Under the pieces are notes generated by a model. The model had not been told where the DNA came from. It was given only the letters and a program-made list of their open reading frames with translations, and ran no database searches. Shown one piece after another: positions 46,927 to 55,234 of a stretch of 64,000 nt of DNA (its first letter is position 1; each line of letters starts with the position of its first letter). This DNA is from Mycolicibacterium frederiksbergense (GTDB lineage Bacteria; Actinomycetota; Actinomycetes; Mycobacteriales; Mycobacteriaceae): positions 248,001-312,000 of the forward strand of contig NZ_JARXVE010000002.1 in the NCBI RefSeq assembly GCF_029893345.1, read 5' to 3'. The position numbers and the translations under genes were made by a program.

Positions 46927-48111
46927 ATGTCCGATACCGCAACACGACACATAGACCAGAAGCTCTTCAAAGAGGTGACGGGCCATTACCCGACCGGTGT
47001 GGCGGTGGTGACCGGTCGCGCCGCTGACGGAGAGCTGCTCGCTTTGGTGGTGGGGACGTTCAGCTCGGTATCGCTGGCCCCGCCGCTGGTGTCCTTCATG
47101 CCGATGAAGACCTCGCGCACCTACGAACGGATGCGTGAATGCACATCGTTGTGCATCAACATCGTTGGCGGTGCACAGGAGCGTGAGGTCATGACCATCG
47201 CCCAGCGGTGGGAGAAGAAGTTCGACGGCATCGAATGGTTCCCGTCCCCGTCCGGTGACCCGGTGCTGGCGGATTCGGTCGCGTGGATCGACACCAAGCC
47301 CTACCGGACCGTCGAGGCGGGCGATCATTGGATCGCATTGTGCGAGGTGACCGCCATGGCGGTGACGAATCCGGTGACGCCGCTGATCTTCTTCCAGGGC
47401 GGTTACGGCAGTTTCGTGTGCACATCGCTGATGGCGCGGATGGACCACGAGATACTCCCTGCCATCCACATGGCTCATAGCGCGCGCGCCGACGTCGAGG
47501 GCCTCGCCTCGCGGATCGGTTGTGAGGCATCGGTGCTCACCGCGATCAGCTCCGACGAGATGGCCGTCGTACTGTCGGCGACGGCACCGGGCCTCAATCG
47601 GGAAAGCAGTTTGGCCCAACGTGTGCCGATGGTTCCCCCCATCGGTGACACCTACGTGTTCAACCTGCCGAGTCACGAACAAGACCGCTGGATCGCCAAA
47701 CTCCGCAACTGCGATGACGAGCAGGCGGCAGTTCTTCGGGGTCGACTCGACTTCGTGCGCCAACACGGATATCTGGCCTCCTTCCTGCCGTCGGAGGGGG
47801 CCTCGGCATATGCAGAGATGCGCGAAGCGACCAGGACGTTCGAGTCGGGACGGATGACACCCGCGCAGGAACGCCAGGTCCGTGAGTCGATCAGGCAGAG
47901 CCGAATCGACTACCGTGCCCGAACGTTCGCCGATGACGAGAAGTATGACGTCGGCTCCTTGGTGCTGCCGGTGCGGGATCATCGTGGCACGTATTCGCTG
48001 ACGTTGCGGTTGGCGCATCTCCCGCAACGCATCTCCGGTTCGGAGATCGCTGGTTGGTTGTCCGACGCACGATCTGTCGTGCGGGTGCTCGAGAAGGCAG
48101 GAATGAGTTGA
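46927..48111 (+). CDS. iacG: IacG: flavin reductase with C-terminal IclR-effector-like domain
   Basis: 394 residues, about twice a normal flavin reductase. Residues ~8-170 form the FMN-binding flavin reductase domain (YPTGVAVVTGRA, SSVSLAPPLVSFMP, FFQGGYGSF). Residues ~185-390 resemble the effector-binding domain of IclR regulators (PPIGDTYVFN, RLDFVRQHGYLASF, SLVLPVRDHRGTYSLTLRL) without any DNA-binding part. The enzyme likely supplies reduced flavin to IacA, and the extra domain may gate activity by substrate, as the MarR-like tail does in the C1 reductase of p-hydroxyphenylacetate hydroxylase. ATG 46927 has AGGAGA at 6 bases. Confidence 0.85.
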   Translation: MSDTATRHIDQKLFKEVTGHYPTGVAVVTGRAADGELLALVVGTFSSVSLAPPLVSFMPMKTSRTYERMRECTSLCINIVGGAQEREVMTIAQRWEKKFDGIEWFPSPSGDPVLADSVAWIDTKPYRTVEAGDHWIALCEVTAMAVTNPVTPLIFFQGGYGSFVCTSLMARMDHEILPAIHMAHSARADVEGLASRIGCEASVLTAISSDEMAVVLSATAPGLNRESSLAQRVPMVPPIGDTYVFNLPSHEQDRWIAKLRNCDDEQAAVLRGRLDFVRQHGYLASFLPSEGASAYAEMREATRTFESGRMTPAQERQVRESIRQSRIDYRARTFADDEKYDVGSLVLPVRDHRGTYSLTLRLAHLPQRISGSEIAGWLSDARSVVRVLEKAGMS

Positions 48112-48707
48112 TGAGTGATGACGACAGGTCCGCCCTGTCCGAACTGACGGCACGAGTGAAGGTGCTCGAGGCGGAGTCGGCGGCACGACGGCTGCTCGGC
48201 CGCTACATGTTCCTGTGTGATGCTCCATTGCCCATTTCCAATGTGTCGGAGCAGCACCGCTGCGCCGAGATCGCCGGACTGTTTTGCGATGACGCAGTAT
48301 GGGAAGGCGTTGGCGGCACGCACGGTGCGCAATTCGGCCGCAAGGTCGGTCCCGCGGCGATTGCCGATCACATGGCTGCGTTCTTCGGGGCGACAAATCC
48401 GCGATTGGTCTTCAACACTCACTACCTGTGCACCGAAAGCCTCGTGGCTTCCGCCGAAACCGCCGAGGGCACCTGGGTACAGTTCCAGCCCTGGGTGTTT
48501 GACGACGGCACTTCGGTACTGCGGTCGAGCCGGCTGCATGTCCGATTTCGCGACACCGTCCACGGGTGGCGCATCGCGCATTACCGGACCGAGAACTTGT
48601 TCGTCGCCGATCTGGCCCCGGGGTGGGCGAGGAAACTGATCGAGAAGTCCGAGCTGATGGGTTCGGCCGAGGCTGTTCTGCCGGTCGTCACCGGCCGTCC
48701 CCACTGA
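48111..48707 (+). CDS. iacI: IacI: SnoaL-like protein
   Basis: 198 residues with a SnoaL/NTF2-like fold (RLLGRYMFLCDAP near 35, GLFCDDAVWEG, then WVQFQPWVFDDGTSVL and RIAHYRTENLFV). An N-terminal helix is likely coiled. ATG overlaps the iacG stop by one base (TGATG). Proteins of this kind are part of iac clusters with no settled reaction. Followed by a strong bidirectional hairpin. Confidence 0.75.
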   Translation: MSDDDRSALSELTARVKVLEAESAARRLLGRYMFLCDAPLPISNVSEQHRCAEIAGLFCDDAVWEGVGGTHGAQFGRKVGPAAIADHMAAFFGATNPRLVFNTHYLCTESLVASAETAEGTWVQFQPWVFDDGTSVLRSSRLHVRFRDTVHGWRIAHYRTENLFVADLAPGWARKLIEKSELMGSAEAVLPVVTGRPH

Positions 48708-48711
48708 CCGT

Positions 48712-48756
48712 CCTTCTGCCGCCCCGGCCTCGGGGTCTGTGCGGGGCGGCAGAAGG
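48712..48756. terminator. Bidirectional terminator between iacI and the LLM operon
   Basis: Perfect 15-bp arms CCTTCTGCCGCCCCG (48712-48726) and its complement (48742-48756) between convergent genes. Confidence 0.8.
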
Positions 48757-48759
48757 GTG

Positions 48760-49746
48760 TCACAACAGCGCGCGGATGCGTCCGATGACTTCATCACACA
48801 ACAAGGCGATTCCGCTCTCGGGGGTGAGTCCGAACGGGGTGTCGAATTCCACGCGTTGGGCCCCAGCGTCAAGGATCGAGGCGGCGTGCTCGGCGACGTC
48901 GGCCGGAGTTCCGGAGAAGGCGAACAGGCCCAGCAGATCGTCGGGGATGAGACGGCCCGCCTGTGTGAAATCTCCTGCGGCGCAGTACCGATGGACGCGC
49001 TCCTGCAGTTCCGGGTCGACGGTGACCGTCGGATCGAGGCCCGCGACGACATCAAAGTACGGCGCCACCGCGGTGCGGGCCGCGGCCTGCGCCGCCTTTC
49101 GGTCCTCGTCGACCACGGCGACCGCGTTGAGGCAGATTCCTGGTCGGCCGCCGGTGATGCCGGCCATGTCGGCCAACACTTTGACCATTGCCGGATTGGC
49201 GCAGCCGCCGGCCTGCAACTCGTCGGCGAGCCGTCCCGCAATCTGTGCCAGCCGAGGGCTCCACGACCCGATCAGCAGCGGCACGCGTGGCCGGTGCGGT
49301 TCGAAATGCAGCCGGGTGTTCGAGGACATGCTGTAGACCTTGCCGACGTGTCCGCTGCCATTGCCGGCCAGCAGGGCGTTCACGATGGCGACGGTGTCCT
49401 CGATCGCCACCAGCGCATTGGACTGATCGAGGGCGAGTTGGTCCATCCACGCGCCACGCACTACACCGTAGAACGCACGACCCGAGGACATCAGGTCCAG
49501 ATAGGCGATCTGTCCGGCGATCTCCACCGGATGCTGCGTCCACGGTGTGTAGGCGGCCACGCCGAGTCGTATCGAACGAGTTACCTCTGCCATGGTGTGC
49601 AGGACCAGTGCCGGCGGGCTGAACATGAGATCTCCGAAGACCGTGATGGCATCGAAGCCGGCGTCCTCCGCGCGACGCGCGATATCCCGATAGGTCTGCG
49701 GCAACAGCGATCCCGCCAGACCGATGCCGATTTCGTGATCAGGCAC
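48760..49746 (-). CDS. LLM-class flavin/F420-dependent oxidoreductase (paralogue 2)
   Basis: 328 residues from GTG 49746 (VPDHEIGIGLAG), overlapping the stop of the upstream paralogue by 8 bases. Luciferase-like TIM barrel: ITVFGDLMFSPPALVL near 40, LGVAAYTPWTQHPVEIAGQIAYLD, then VRGAWMDQL. It could be FMN- or F420-dependent; the family includes both. The sequence closely follows the neighbour gene, so the pair is a tandem duplication. The role in this locus is unknown. Confidence 0.85.
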   Translation of the reverse strand: MPDHEIGIGLAGSLLPQTYRDIARRAEDAGFDAITVFGDLMFSPPALVLHTMAEVTRSIRLGVAAYTPWTQHPVEIAGQIAYLDLMSSGRAFYGVVRGAWMDQLALDQSNALVAIEDTVAIVNALLAGNGSGHVGKVYSMSSNTRLHFEPHRPRVPLLIGSWSPRLAQIAGRLADELQAGGCANPAMVKVLADMAGITGGRPGICLNAVAVVDEDRKAAQAAARTAVAPYFDVVAGLDPTVTVDPELQERVHRYCAAGDFTQAGRLIPDDLLGLFAFSGTPADVAEHAASILDAGAQRVEFDTPFGLTPESGIALLCDEVIGRIRALL

Positions 49747-50776
49747 GGGCCAGTGCCTCCGATCGGTATCCCGCGCTACGCAGGATCGGCAGCACCCGGT
49801 TGCCGAGCAGATCGACGCCCGACTCCGGGGTGAGTCCGAACGGTGTATCGAACTCGATGCGTTTGGCGCCCGCGTCGTACACCGCGGCCGCGTGCTCGGC
49901 GACCTCGTCCGGGGTGCCCGTGAACGTGAACTTGTCGAGTAGGTCATCGGGAATGAGCCGGCCCGCTTCTTCGTAGCGATGCGCCCGTAGCAGAACGTCC
50001 ATCCGGTTCAACAGATCCGGATCGACGTCGAGGGTGCGGTCAAGGCCCGCGATGACCTGGAATGGCAGCGCGACTTCGGTGCGGGCCCGAGCCCGGGCAG
50101 CGTCACCGTCCTCGTCGACGACCGTCACCGCGGTGAGCACGATGTCCACACTGCCAGGTGGGCGGCCGGCCGCGTGCTCGCCGACGGCCGTGAACTGCTT
50201 GACGATGGGCGCCATGGCGGGGTTGGCGCAACCGCCGACCTGCACTTGGTCGGCGTGGGCGCCGGCGTATTCGGCCAGGCGGGGGCTCCATGTGCCGACC
50301 ATGAGCGGAATGCTCTCGCGCAGAACTGGATAGAAGGGTGTGGTGCCGGCGTTCACGCTGTATACCCGGCCTTGGTAACCCTCGCCGGATCCGGACAGGA
50401 GTTGCCGCACGATCGCAACCATGTCCGTGACCGCGGCCAGTGAGCGACTCGTGTCGAGATGGAGCTGGTCGAGCCAGGCGCCGCGGACGATGCCCATGAA
50501 CGCCCGGCCTTGCGATAGGTGATCGATGTAGGCCAACTGGCCGGCCACCTCCACCGGATGCAGGGTCCACGGGGTGTAGCAGCCGACGCCGAGTTGGATC
50601 CGGCTGGTCGCGTCGGCCATCGACGCGAGCACCATCGCCGGCGGCTGCATCATTAGGTCACCGAACACGGTCGCGACATCGAAACCGAGTTCCTCCAGGC
50701 GCGCAGCGAGTGCCGGATACTCGGCAGGCGCCAGGGTGCCGCCGAAACCCACGCCGAACTGAACGGTCTCGCTCAC
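49739..50776 (-). CDS. LLM-class flavin/F420-dependent oxidoreductase (paralogue 1)
   Basis: 345 residues, luciferase-like monooxygenase/F420 oxidoreductase family. Features parallel paralogue 2: VATVFGDLMMQPPAMVL, LGVGCYTPWTLHPVEVAGQLAYID, VRGAWLDQLHLD, and the C-terminal FDTPFGLTPESGV found in both. ATG 50776 overlaps the TIGR04076-like gene by 4 bases. Third gene of permease-TIGR04076-LLM1-LLM2. Possibly an oxidative step on a related aromatic or nitrogen heterocycle. Confidence 0.85.
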   Translation of the reverse strand: MSETVQFGVGFGGTLAPAEYPALAARLEELGFDVATVFGDLMMQPPAMVLASMADATSRIQLGVGCYTPWTLHPVEVAGQLAYIDHLSQGRAFMGIVRGAWLDQLHLDTSRSLAAVTDMVAIVRQLLSGSGEGYQGRVYSVNAGTTPFYPVLRESIPLMVGTWSPRLAEYAGAHADQVQVGGCANPAMAPIVKQFTAVGEHAAGRPPGSVDIVLTAVTVVDEDGDAARARARTEVALPFQVIAGLDRTLDVDPDLLNRMDVLLRAHRYEEAGRLIPDDLLDKFTFTGTPDEVAEHAAAVYDAGAKRIEFDTPFGLTPESGVDLLGNRVLPILRSAGYRSEALARA

Positions 50777-51090
50777 GTGAGATCCGACGTCTTCATGGTG
50801 ACGGTGCCGATTCGGACGATCTTCATCGACAGTCCCTCCTCGGGGTCAGGACAGCACGCGTAGGAGTCCTGCTCAAGCCAGTCACCCGCTGGCAGCTGAC
50901 GCATCTTCGCCGGCAGCAGAGGCAGCACCGACTGGATAGCCCAGTAGCAGAACGGTTGTCCGTCCGGAAGGCTGAGCTGATCGCTGTTGCGAACCTCGAA
51001 GTAGTCGCCCACCTTCATCCCGCAGACCGACCGGCCCTTGATCTCGGCCACCTCGACACGAAGGTCGAATAGGGTCATCTCATCTTCCAT
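50773..51090 (-). CDS. TIGR04076-type small protein
   Basis: 105 residues. The patterns VAEIKGRSVCGMKVGDYFEV, QPFCYWAIQSVLPLLPAKMR and SYACCPDPEEGLSMKIVRI, with paired Cys, match what I recall of the TIGR04076 family. These small proteins are found beside oxidoreductases and decarboxylases and have no firm function; the Cys residues may bind metal. ATG 51090 has GGAGAA in front. Between the permease and LLM1. Confidence 0.7.
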   Translation of the reverse strand: MEDEMTLFDLRVEVAEIKGRSVCGMKVGDYFEVRNSDQLSLPDGQPFCYWAIQSVLPLLPAKMRQLPAGDWLEQDSYACCPDPEEGLSMKIVRIGTVTMKTSDLT

Positions 51091-51109
51091 GGTTGGCTGT
51101 TCTCCGTTC

Positions 51110-52573
51110 TCATATGAGGTGGCTGGACATCGACGGCTCTCCCTCGAGAGATGCTGTCGTGGAGTGTAATTCGGGTAGTTTATGCTTGCGGACCAGGCCG
51201 TGGTAGCAGCCCCAGGCCAGACCGAGGATCAGCAGGGTGAGAGCCGCGTAGATGCCGTAGCGGGATTCGTCATCCGGTATCGGATGCAGCGATCCGATGA
51301 TGCCCGCCCCTACTGTGACCAGGGCGAGCGCGAACGCGATCCAGCCTGCAGGTACCCATTTGCCGGTCATCAGGAGCTTGCCGGCCGCCAGGATCAACAC
51401 GAGGTAGGCGACCATGACGAGGAGACCGCCGAACGTTGCGCCGATCGTGAACCCGACGTAGGGGTCCATTCCTGTTGTCGCGCTGAGGATGACGATCGGG
51501 ATGAGGCACACGACTGTCAGCGCGGCGAACACCACGATCCCGACGTGTGGTGTCTTCCAGCGGCTTGTGGCGCCCAGGGCTGCGGGCAGCAGGCCACCGC
51601 GTGACAGTGCGAACATCCCGCGTGCGGAGGCGGACATGAACCCGATGGCGACGGCGACCATGTCGAGGACCAGGCCCAGCTGCAGCAGCGGGGAGATCCA
51701 GGATCCGACGTACATCTTCCCGAGAGTGGACAGTCCGAGCGGGTCGGAGGCCCAAGTGCCGGCGACGTCGTCCAGGCCGAAACCGATTGTGCCCGCGTAC
51801 TGGGTCAGGAAGCAGAATCCGGCCACGATCAGGATGGTCAGGATAATCGCACGCGGCACCGATTTCGACGGCTCGCGCGCCTCTTCACCGAGTGATGCCG
51901 AGGATTCGACGCCGACGAAGAGCAGTGCGCAGAACATGAACGTCGGCATGAACGCACCTGCGGTGGGCGCTGACGGGTCGAAGACCTGCGCGGTGTTTCC
52001 CGCGGCACCGCCCTTGACCACGACCACGATGGCGGTGATCAGGTAGGGGATTACCGACAACACGAAAATGGTCAACTGTGCGCGCACCGACAGTTGCACG
52101 CCGCGCAGGTTGATGATGGCGACCACCAGCAGGATTCCCAGCGCAATCAGCCAGAACGGAACGGAGATGTGCAGATAGGACTGGCACAGATCCTGTCCGA
52201 GAACGCCGGCTCCGATGAGCATTGTCGGGCCGCCGAGAATGAGGTAGGCCAGGTAGTAGAAACCCGCGGTGGAAATGCCCGCTGTGGGTCCCAATGTCCT
52301 TCCCACGTACTCGTACATCACGCCGGCGTGGGTATAGCGGCGCGCGAACATCACCAGGATCGAACCGAGGCCGAGGATTCCGATGACCACGATCAGCAGG
52401 TAGAGCGGGCCGGCGCTGCCCCCCTTGGCGGCGACCACGCCACCGAGTAGTGCTGCGGAGGTGATGGGGCCAACGGCTAGCGACTGAGCCAACAGATCGG
52501 TGGTACCGAGTTCCCCGCGGGTTAGCTCACCGGTGGGTGCCGATGCCCCGGCAGGGGCTGAGGGTTGGGTCAT
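51110..52573 (-). CDS. APC-superfamily amino acid/amine permease
   Basis: 487 residues with about 12-14 helices, APC family. The N-terminal TM1 signature VGPITSAALLGGVVAAKGG and the later SSASLGEEAREPSKSVPRAI loop are typical. It imports an amino acid, amine or related acid. First gene of a four-gene operon with the small protein and two LLM enzymes; divergent from catB, with which it shares a 252-base control region. ATG 52573 follows AAAGGA. IAA or a conjugate is a possible substrate but not shown. Confidence 0.88.
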   Translation of the reverse strand: MTQPSAPAGASAPTGELTRGELGTTDLLAQSLAVGPITSAALLGGVVAAKGGSAGPLYLLIVVIGILGLGSILVMFARRYTHAGVMYEYVGRTLGPTAGISTAGFYYLAYLILGGPTMLIGAGVLGQDLCQSYLHISVPFWLIALGILLVVAIINLRGVQLSVRAQLTIFVLSVIPYLITAIVVVVKGGAAGNTAQVFDPSAPTAGAFMPTFMFCALLFVGVESSASLGEEAREPSKSVPRAIILTILIVAGFCFLTQYAGTIGFGLDDVAGTWASDPLGLSTLGKMYVGSWISPLLQLGLVLDMVAVAIGFMSASARGMFALSRGGLLPAALGATSRWKTPHVGIVVFAALTVVCLIPIVILSATTGMDPYVGFTIGATFGGLLVMVAYLVLILAAGKLLMTGKWVPAGWIAFALALVTVGAGIIGSLHPIPDDESRYGIYAALTLLILGLAWGCYHGLVRKHKLPELHSTTASLEGEPSMSSHLI

Positions 52574-52675
52574 TGACGTCCTTTGGGCTGTTTCGCTCTA
52601 CGTTTGTTGACGAAAATGCTGTCTGCCGGACCTGAGTGTGGGCTAGGTCACCTACTGTGCGCAAGTTGCGCGGCG

Positions 52676-52764
52676 ATAAAGGTTTCCGTACCGGTGGTGG
52701 CCTTCACAGGTGTTGTACGGATTTGTACGGTTGAAGCTCTTGGTTCAACGACCGTAGATATAAC
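52676..52764. promoter_or_regulatory. Control region between the APC permease and catB
   Basis: ATAAAGGTTTCC (52676-52687) is identical to the element before the amine oxidase. Downstream come the direct repeat TGTACGGATTTGTACGG (near 52714-52730) and an inverted repeat GTTGAA-N8-TTCAAC (near 52731-52750). Together these may be the sites of the two-component regulator and of a second regulator, possibly the LysR. Confidence 0.5.
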
Positions 52765-52825
52765 CGGTCGGCGTGTTTCGACGCCACCATCCGGACGGCG
52801 AACCTCGCGCGAAGGGAAGACGCGA

Positions 52826-53929
52826 ATGAAAATTACTGCAGTTGAGGCCATCCCGTTTGCTATTCCGTACCGCAAGCCGTTGAAGTTCGCCTCCGGCGAG
52901 GTCCGCGTCGCCACCCATGTCCTGGTGCGAGTGCACACCGACGACGGAGTGGTCGGCATTGCTGAGGCGCCGCCGCGGCCGTTCACCTACGGTGAGACGC
53001 AGCCGGGGATCGTCGCCGTCATCAACGAGATCTTCGCAGCACAAGTCGTCGGGGTAAGCCTTACCGAGCGCGAAGTGATCAGTGCCCGCCTGGCGCGGAC
53101 CGTCGGCAACCCGACGGCCAAGGCCGCCGTCGACATGGCGGTGTGGGATGCGTTCGGACGTACGGTGCAGCTGCCCGTATCTGAGCTCCTTGGCGGGTTC
53201 GGAACCGGTATGCGGGTTTCGCACATGCTCGGTTTCGACGACCCTGCCGCGATGGTCGCGGAAGCCGAGAAAATGCTTGAGATCTATGGCATCTCAACGT
53301 TCAAGGTCAAAGTCGGCCGCCGTCCGGTGTCGCTGGACACCGCGGTGGTGCGGGCGCTGCGGGAACGCTTCGGAGCGAATGTCGAGCTGTACGTCGACGG
53401 CAACCGCGGCTGGACCGCATCGGAATCACTGCGCGCCATGAAAGACATGGACGACCTCAACCTGCTTTTCGCAGAGGAACTCTGCCCGGCCGACGATGTC
53501 CTGGGCCGCCGCTGGCTGGTTGACAAACTCGACCTGCCTTTCATCGCCGACGAATCCGTCCCGACCGCTGCAGATGTCACCCGAGAGGTGCTCGCCGGCG
53601 CGGCGACTGCGATCAGCATCAAGACTGCCCGGACCGGGTTCAGCGGATCCCAGCGCGTGCTGCACCTCGCCGAAGGCCTCGGCCTGGAGGTGGTGATGGG
53701 CAATCAGATCGACGGGCAACTCGGCACTGCGTGCGCAGTGTCGTTCGGTGCTGCTCACGCGTCCACGTCCCGGTGCGCCGGCGAACTGTCGAACTTCTTG
53801 GACATGGCCGACGACCTGCTGACCGAGCCGCTGCGCATTCGCGACGGTGTGTTGCAGGTGCCGCCCGGCAATGGTCTCGGCGTGAATGTCGATCCGGACA
53901 AGCTGGCCCGCTATCGCACCGACAACTGA
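52826..53929 (+). CDS. catB: Muconate cycloisomerase
   Basis: 367 residues, enolase superfamily (muconate-lactonising subgroup). Catalytic and metal residues are in FKVKVGRR (KxK), YVDGNRGW (Asp), FAEELCPA (Glu), IADESV (Asp/Glu) and SIKTARTG (Lys). It converts cis,cis-muconate to muconolactone. I use ATG 52826 (MKITAVEAIPF), the standard family start, with GAAGGGAAG in front. First gene of catB-catA-catC. A gap of 45 bases precedes catA. Confidence 0.92.
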   Translation: MKITAVEAIPFAIPYRKPLKFASGEVRVATHVLVRVHTDDGVVGIAEAPPRPFTYGETQPGIVAVINEIFAAQVVGVSLTEREVISARLARTVGNPTAKAAVDMAVWDAFGRTVQLPVSELLGGFGTGMRVSHMLGFDDPAAMVAEAEKMLEIYGISTFKVKVGRRPVSLDTAVVRALRERFGANVELYVDGNRGWTASESLRAMKDMDDLNLLFAEELCPADDVLGRRWLVDKLDLPFIADESVPTAADVTREVLAGAATAISIKTARTGFSGSQRVLHLAEGLGLEVVMGNQIDGQLGTACAVSFGAAHASTSRCAGELSNFLDMADDLLTEPLRIRDGVLQVPPGNGLGVNVDPDKLARYRTDN

Positions 53930-53974
53930 ACAGTCCCAACATATTCAGCCCCCAAGAGATGAGGAGTACGATCC

Positions 53975-54829
53975 ATGACTACCGCTGAACAGGCCACCGC
54001 TGCCGCGTCTGGCGCCTCGGCCACCGAACGCTTTCACACCGACAAGTCGCCTTTCGACGCCGTCAAGAACACTCCGACTGAGCGCGTCGACGCGCTTGCT
54101 CGTGAGGTGCTTTCGGCGGTGCACGAGACGATCCGCAAGCATCGGGTCAGTTACGACGAGTACAACGCGCTCAAGGCCTGGATGATCAATGTCGGCCAGG
54201 ACGGTGAGTGGCCATTGTTCCTCGACGTGTGGGTCGAACACGTCGTCGAGGATGTCGCCACCGACCATCGGGAAGGCAACAAGGGCACCATCGAGGGCCC
54301 GTACTACGTACCCGGCGCCCCGGAGTGCGGCGCAGCGGGAACCATCCCGATGCGCGACGGTGAGACCGGAACTCCGATGGTGTGGCACGGCAAAGTCACA
54401 TCAACCGACGGCACACCGCTGGCAGCGAAGGTCGAACTGTGGCATGCCGACGCCGACGGCTTCTACTCGCAGTTCGCACCCGGACTGCCGGAATGGAACC
54501 TGCGCGGTACCTTCACGACCGGGCCCGACGGCATCTTCACGATCACGACGATCCGTCCTGCGCCCTATCAAATTCCGACCGACGGGTCCTGCGGCAAGTT
54601 GATCTCCGCAGCCGGCTGGCACGCGTGGCGGCCGGCACACCTGCATGTCAAGGTATCGGCACCCGGACACGAACTGCTCACCGCGCAGTTGTACTTCCCC
54701 GGCGATCCGCACAATGGCGATGACATCGCCACCGCGGTGAAGCCGGAGCTGATGCTTGACCCGAAACCGCAGCCCGACGGTTCCGACGCGGTCGCCTATG
54801 ACTTCGTGCTCGACCCGGTGGCGCGCTGA
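53975..54829 (+). CDS. catA: Catechol 1,2-dioxygenase (intradiol)
   Basis: 284 residues. N-terminal helical linker domain (~35-110) and a beta-sandwich catalytic domain. Iron ligands are visible: Tyr in IEGPYYVPGAP, Tyr in RPAPYQIPTDG and two His in WRPAHLHVKV. It cleaves catechol to cis,cis-muconate. The length and the linker fit catechol rather than protocatechuate enzymes. Placed between catB and catC; it shares the last base with the catC start (TGATG). Confidence 0.95.
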   Translation: MTTAEQATAAASGASATERFHTDKSPFDAVKNTPTERVDALAREVLSAVHETIRKHRVSYDEYNALKAWMINVGQDGEWPLFLDVWVEHVVEDVATDHREGNKGTIEGPYYVPGAPECGAAGTIPMRDGETGTPMVWHGKVTSTDGTPLAAKVELWHADADGFYSQFAPGLPEWNLRGTFTTGPDGIFTITTIRPAPYQIPTDGSCGKLISAAGWHAWRPAHLHVKVSAPGHELLTAQLYFPGDPHNGDDIATAVKPELMLDPKPQPDGSDAVAYDFVLDPVAR

Positions 54830-55119
54830 TGCTCTTTCACGTGCGGATGGATGTCCGTCTCCCGGCCGATCTCGACCCGCGCGAGCGGGACGAGATCGTC
54901 GCTCGGGAGAAGGCGTACTCGCAAGATCTGCAACGCGCCGGAAAGTGGCCCCACATCTGGCGGGTGGTCGGCGAATACGCCAACTTCTCGATTTTCGACG
55001 TCGAATCCAACGACGAGCTGCATCGCATCCTGTCGGGGCTACCGCTGTTCTCCTATATGGAAATCCAAGTCACGCCTTTGGCGGTGCACCCGTCCGACAT
55101 CAAGGCCGAGGGCAGCTAG
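54829..55119 (+). CDS. catC: Muconolactone delta-isomerase
   Basis: 96 residues, the usual length. The start MLFHVRMDVRLP, the central GKWPHIWRVVGEYANFSIFD and the end PLFSYMEIQVTPLAVHPSD are all characteristic of CatC. It isomerises muconolactone to 3-oxoadipate enol-lactone, the PcaD substrate. Coupled to catA by TGATG and followed by a terminator. Confidence 0.95.
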   Translation: MLFHVRMDVRLPADLDPRERDEIVAREKAYSQDLQRAGKWPHIWRVVGEYANFSIFDVESNDELHRILSGLPLFSYMEIQVTPLAVHPSDIKAEGS

Positions 55120-55149
55120 CCCCTGTCGGGGCGGTGTCGCCCGAAAACG

Positions 55150-55181
55150 CCGGCCGGGACTTCGTTCGAAGTCCCGGCCGG
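55150..55181. terminator. Terminator after catC
   Basis: Perfect 15-bp arms CCGGCCGGGACTTCG (55150-55164) and its complement (55167-55181), followed by TTTGGG. Sits between catC and the convergent kinase gene. Confidence 0.8.
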
Positions 55182-55234
55182 TTTGGGTATGTGAGCGGTG
55201 TTCGCCCGTACCGTCGGTGTCTCAGCGACGCCGT

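Noticed and set aside
46777..48396. 539-codon minus-strand open frame opposite iacG and iacI
   Set aside because: No domain, Arg/His-rich composition; iacG and iacI have clear motifs and ribosome sites.
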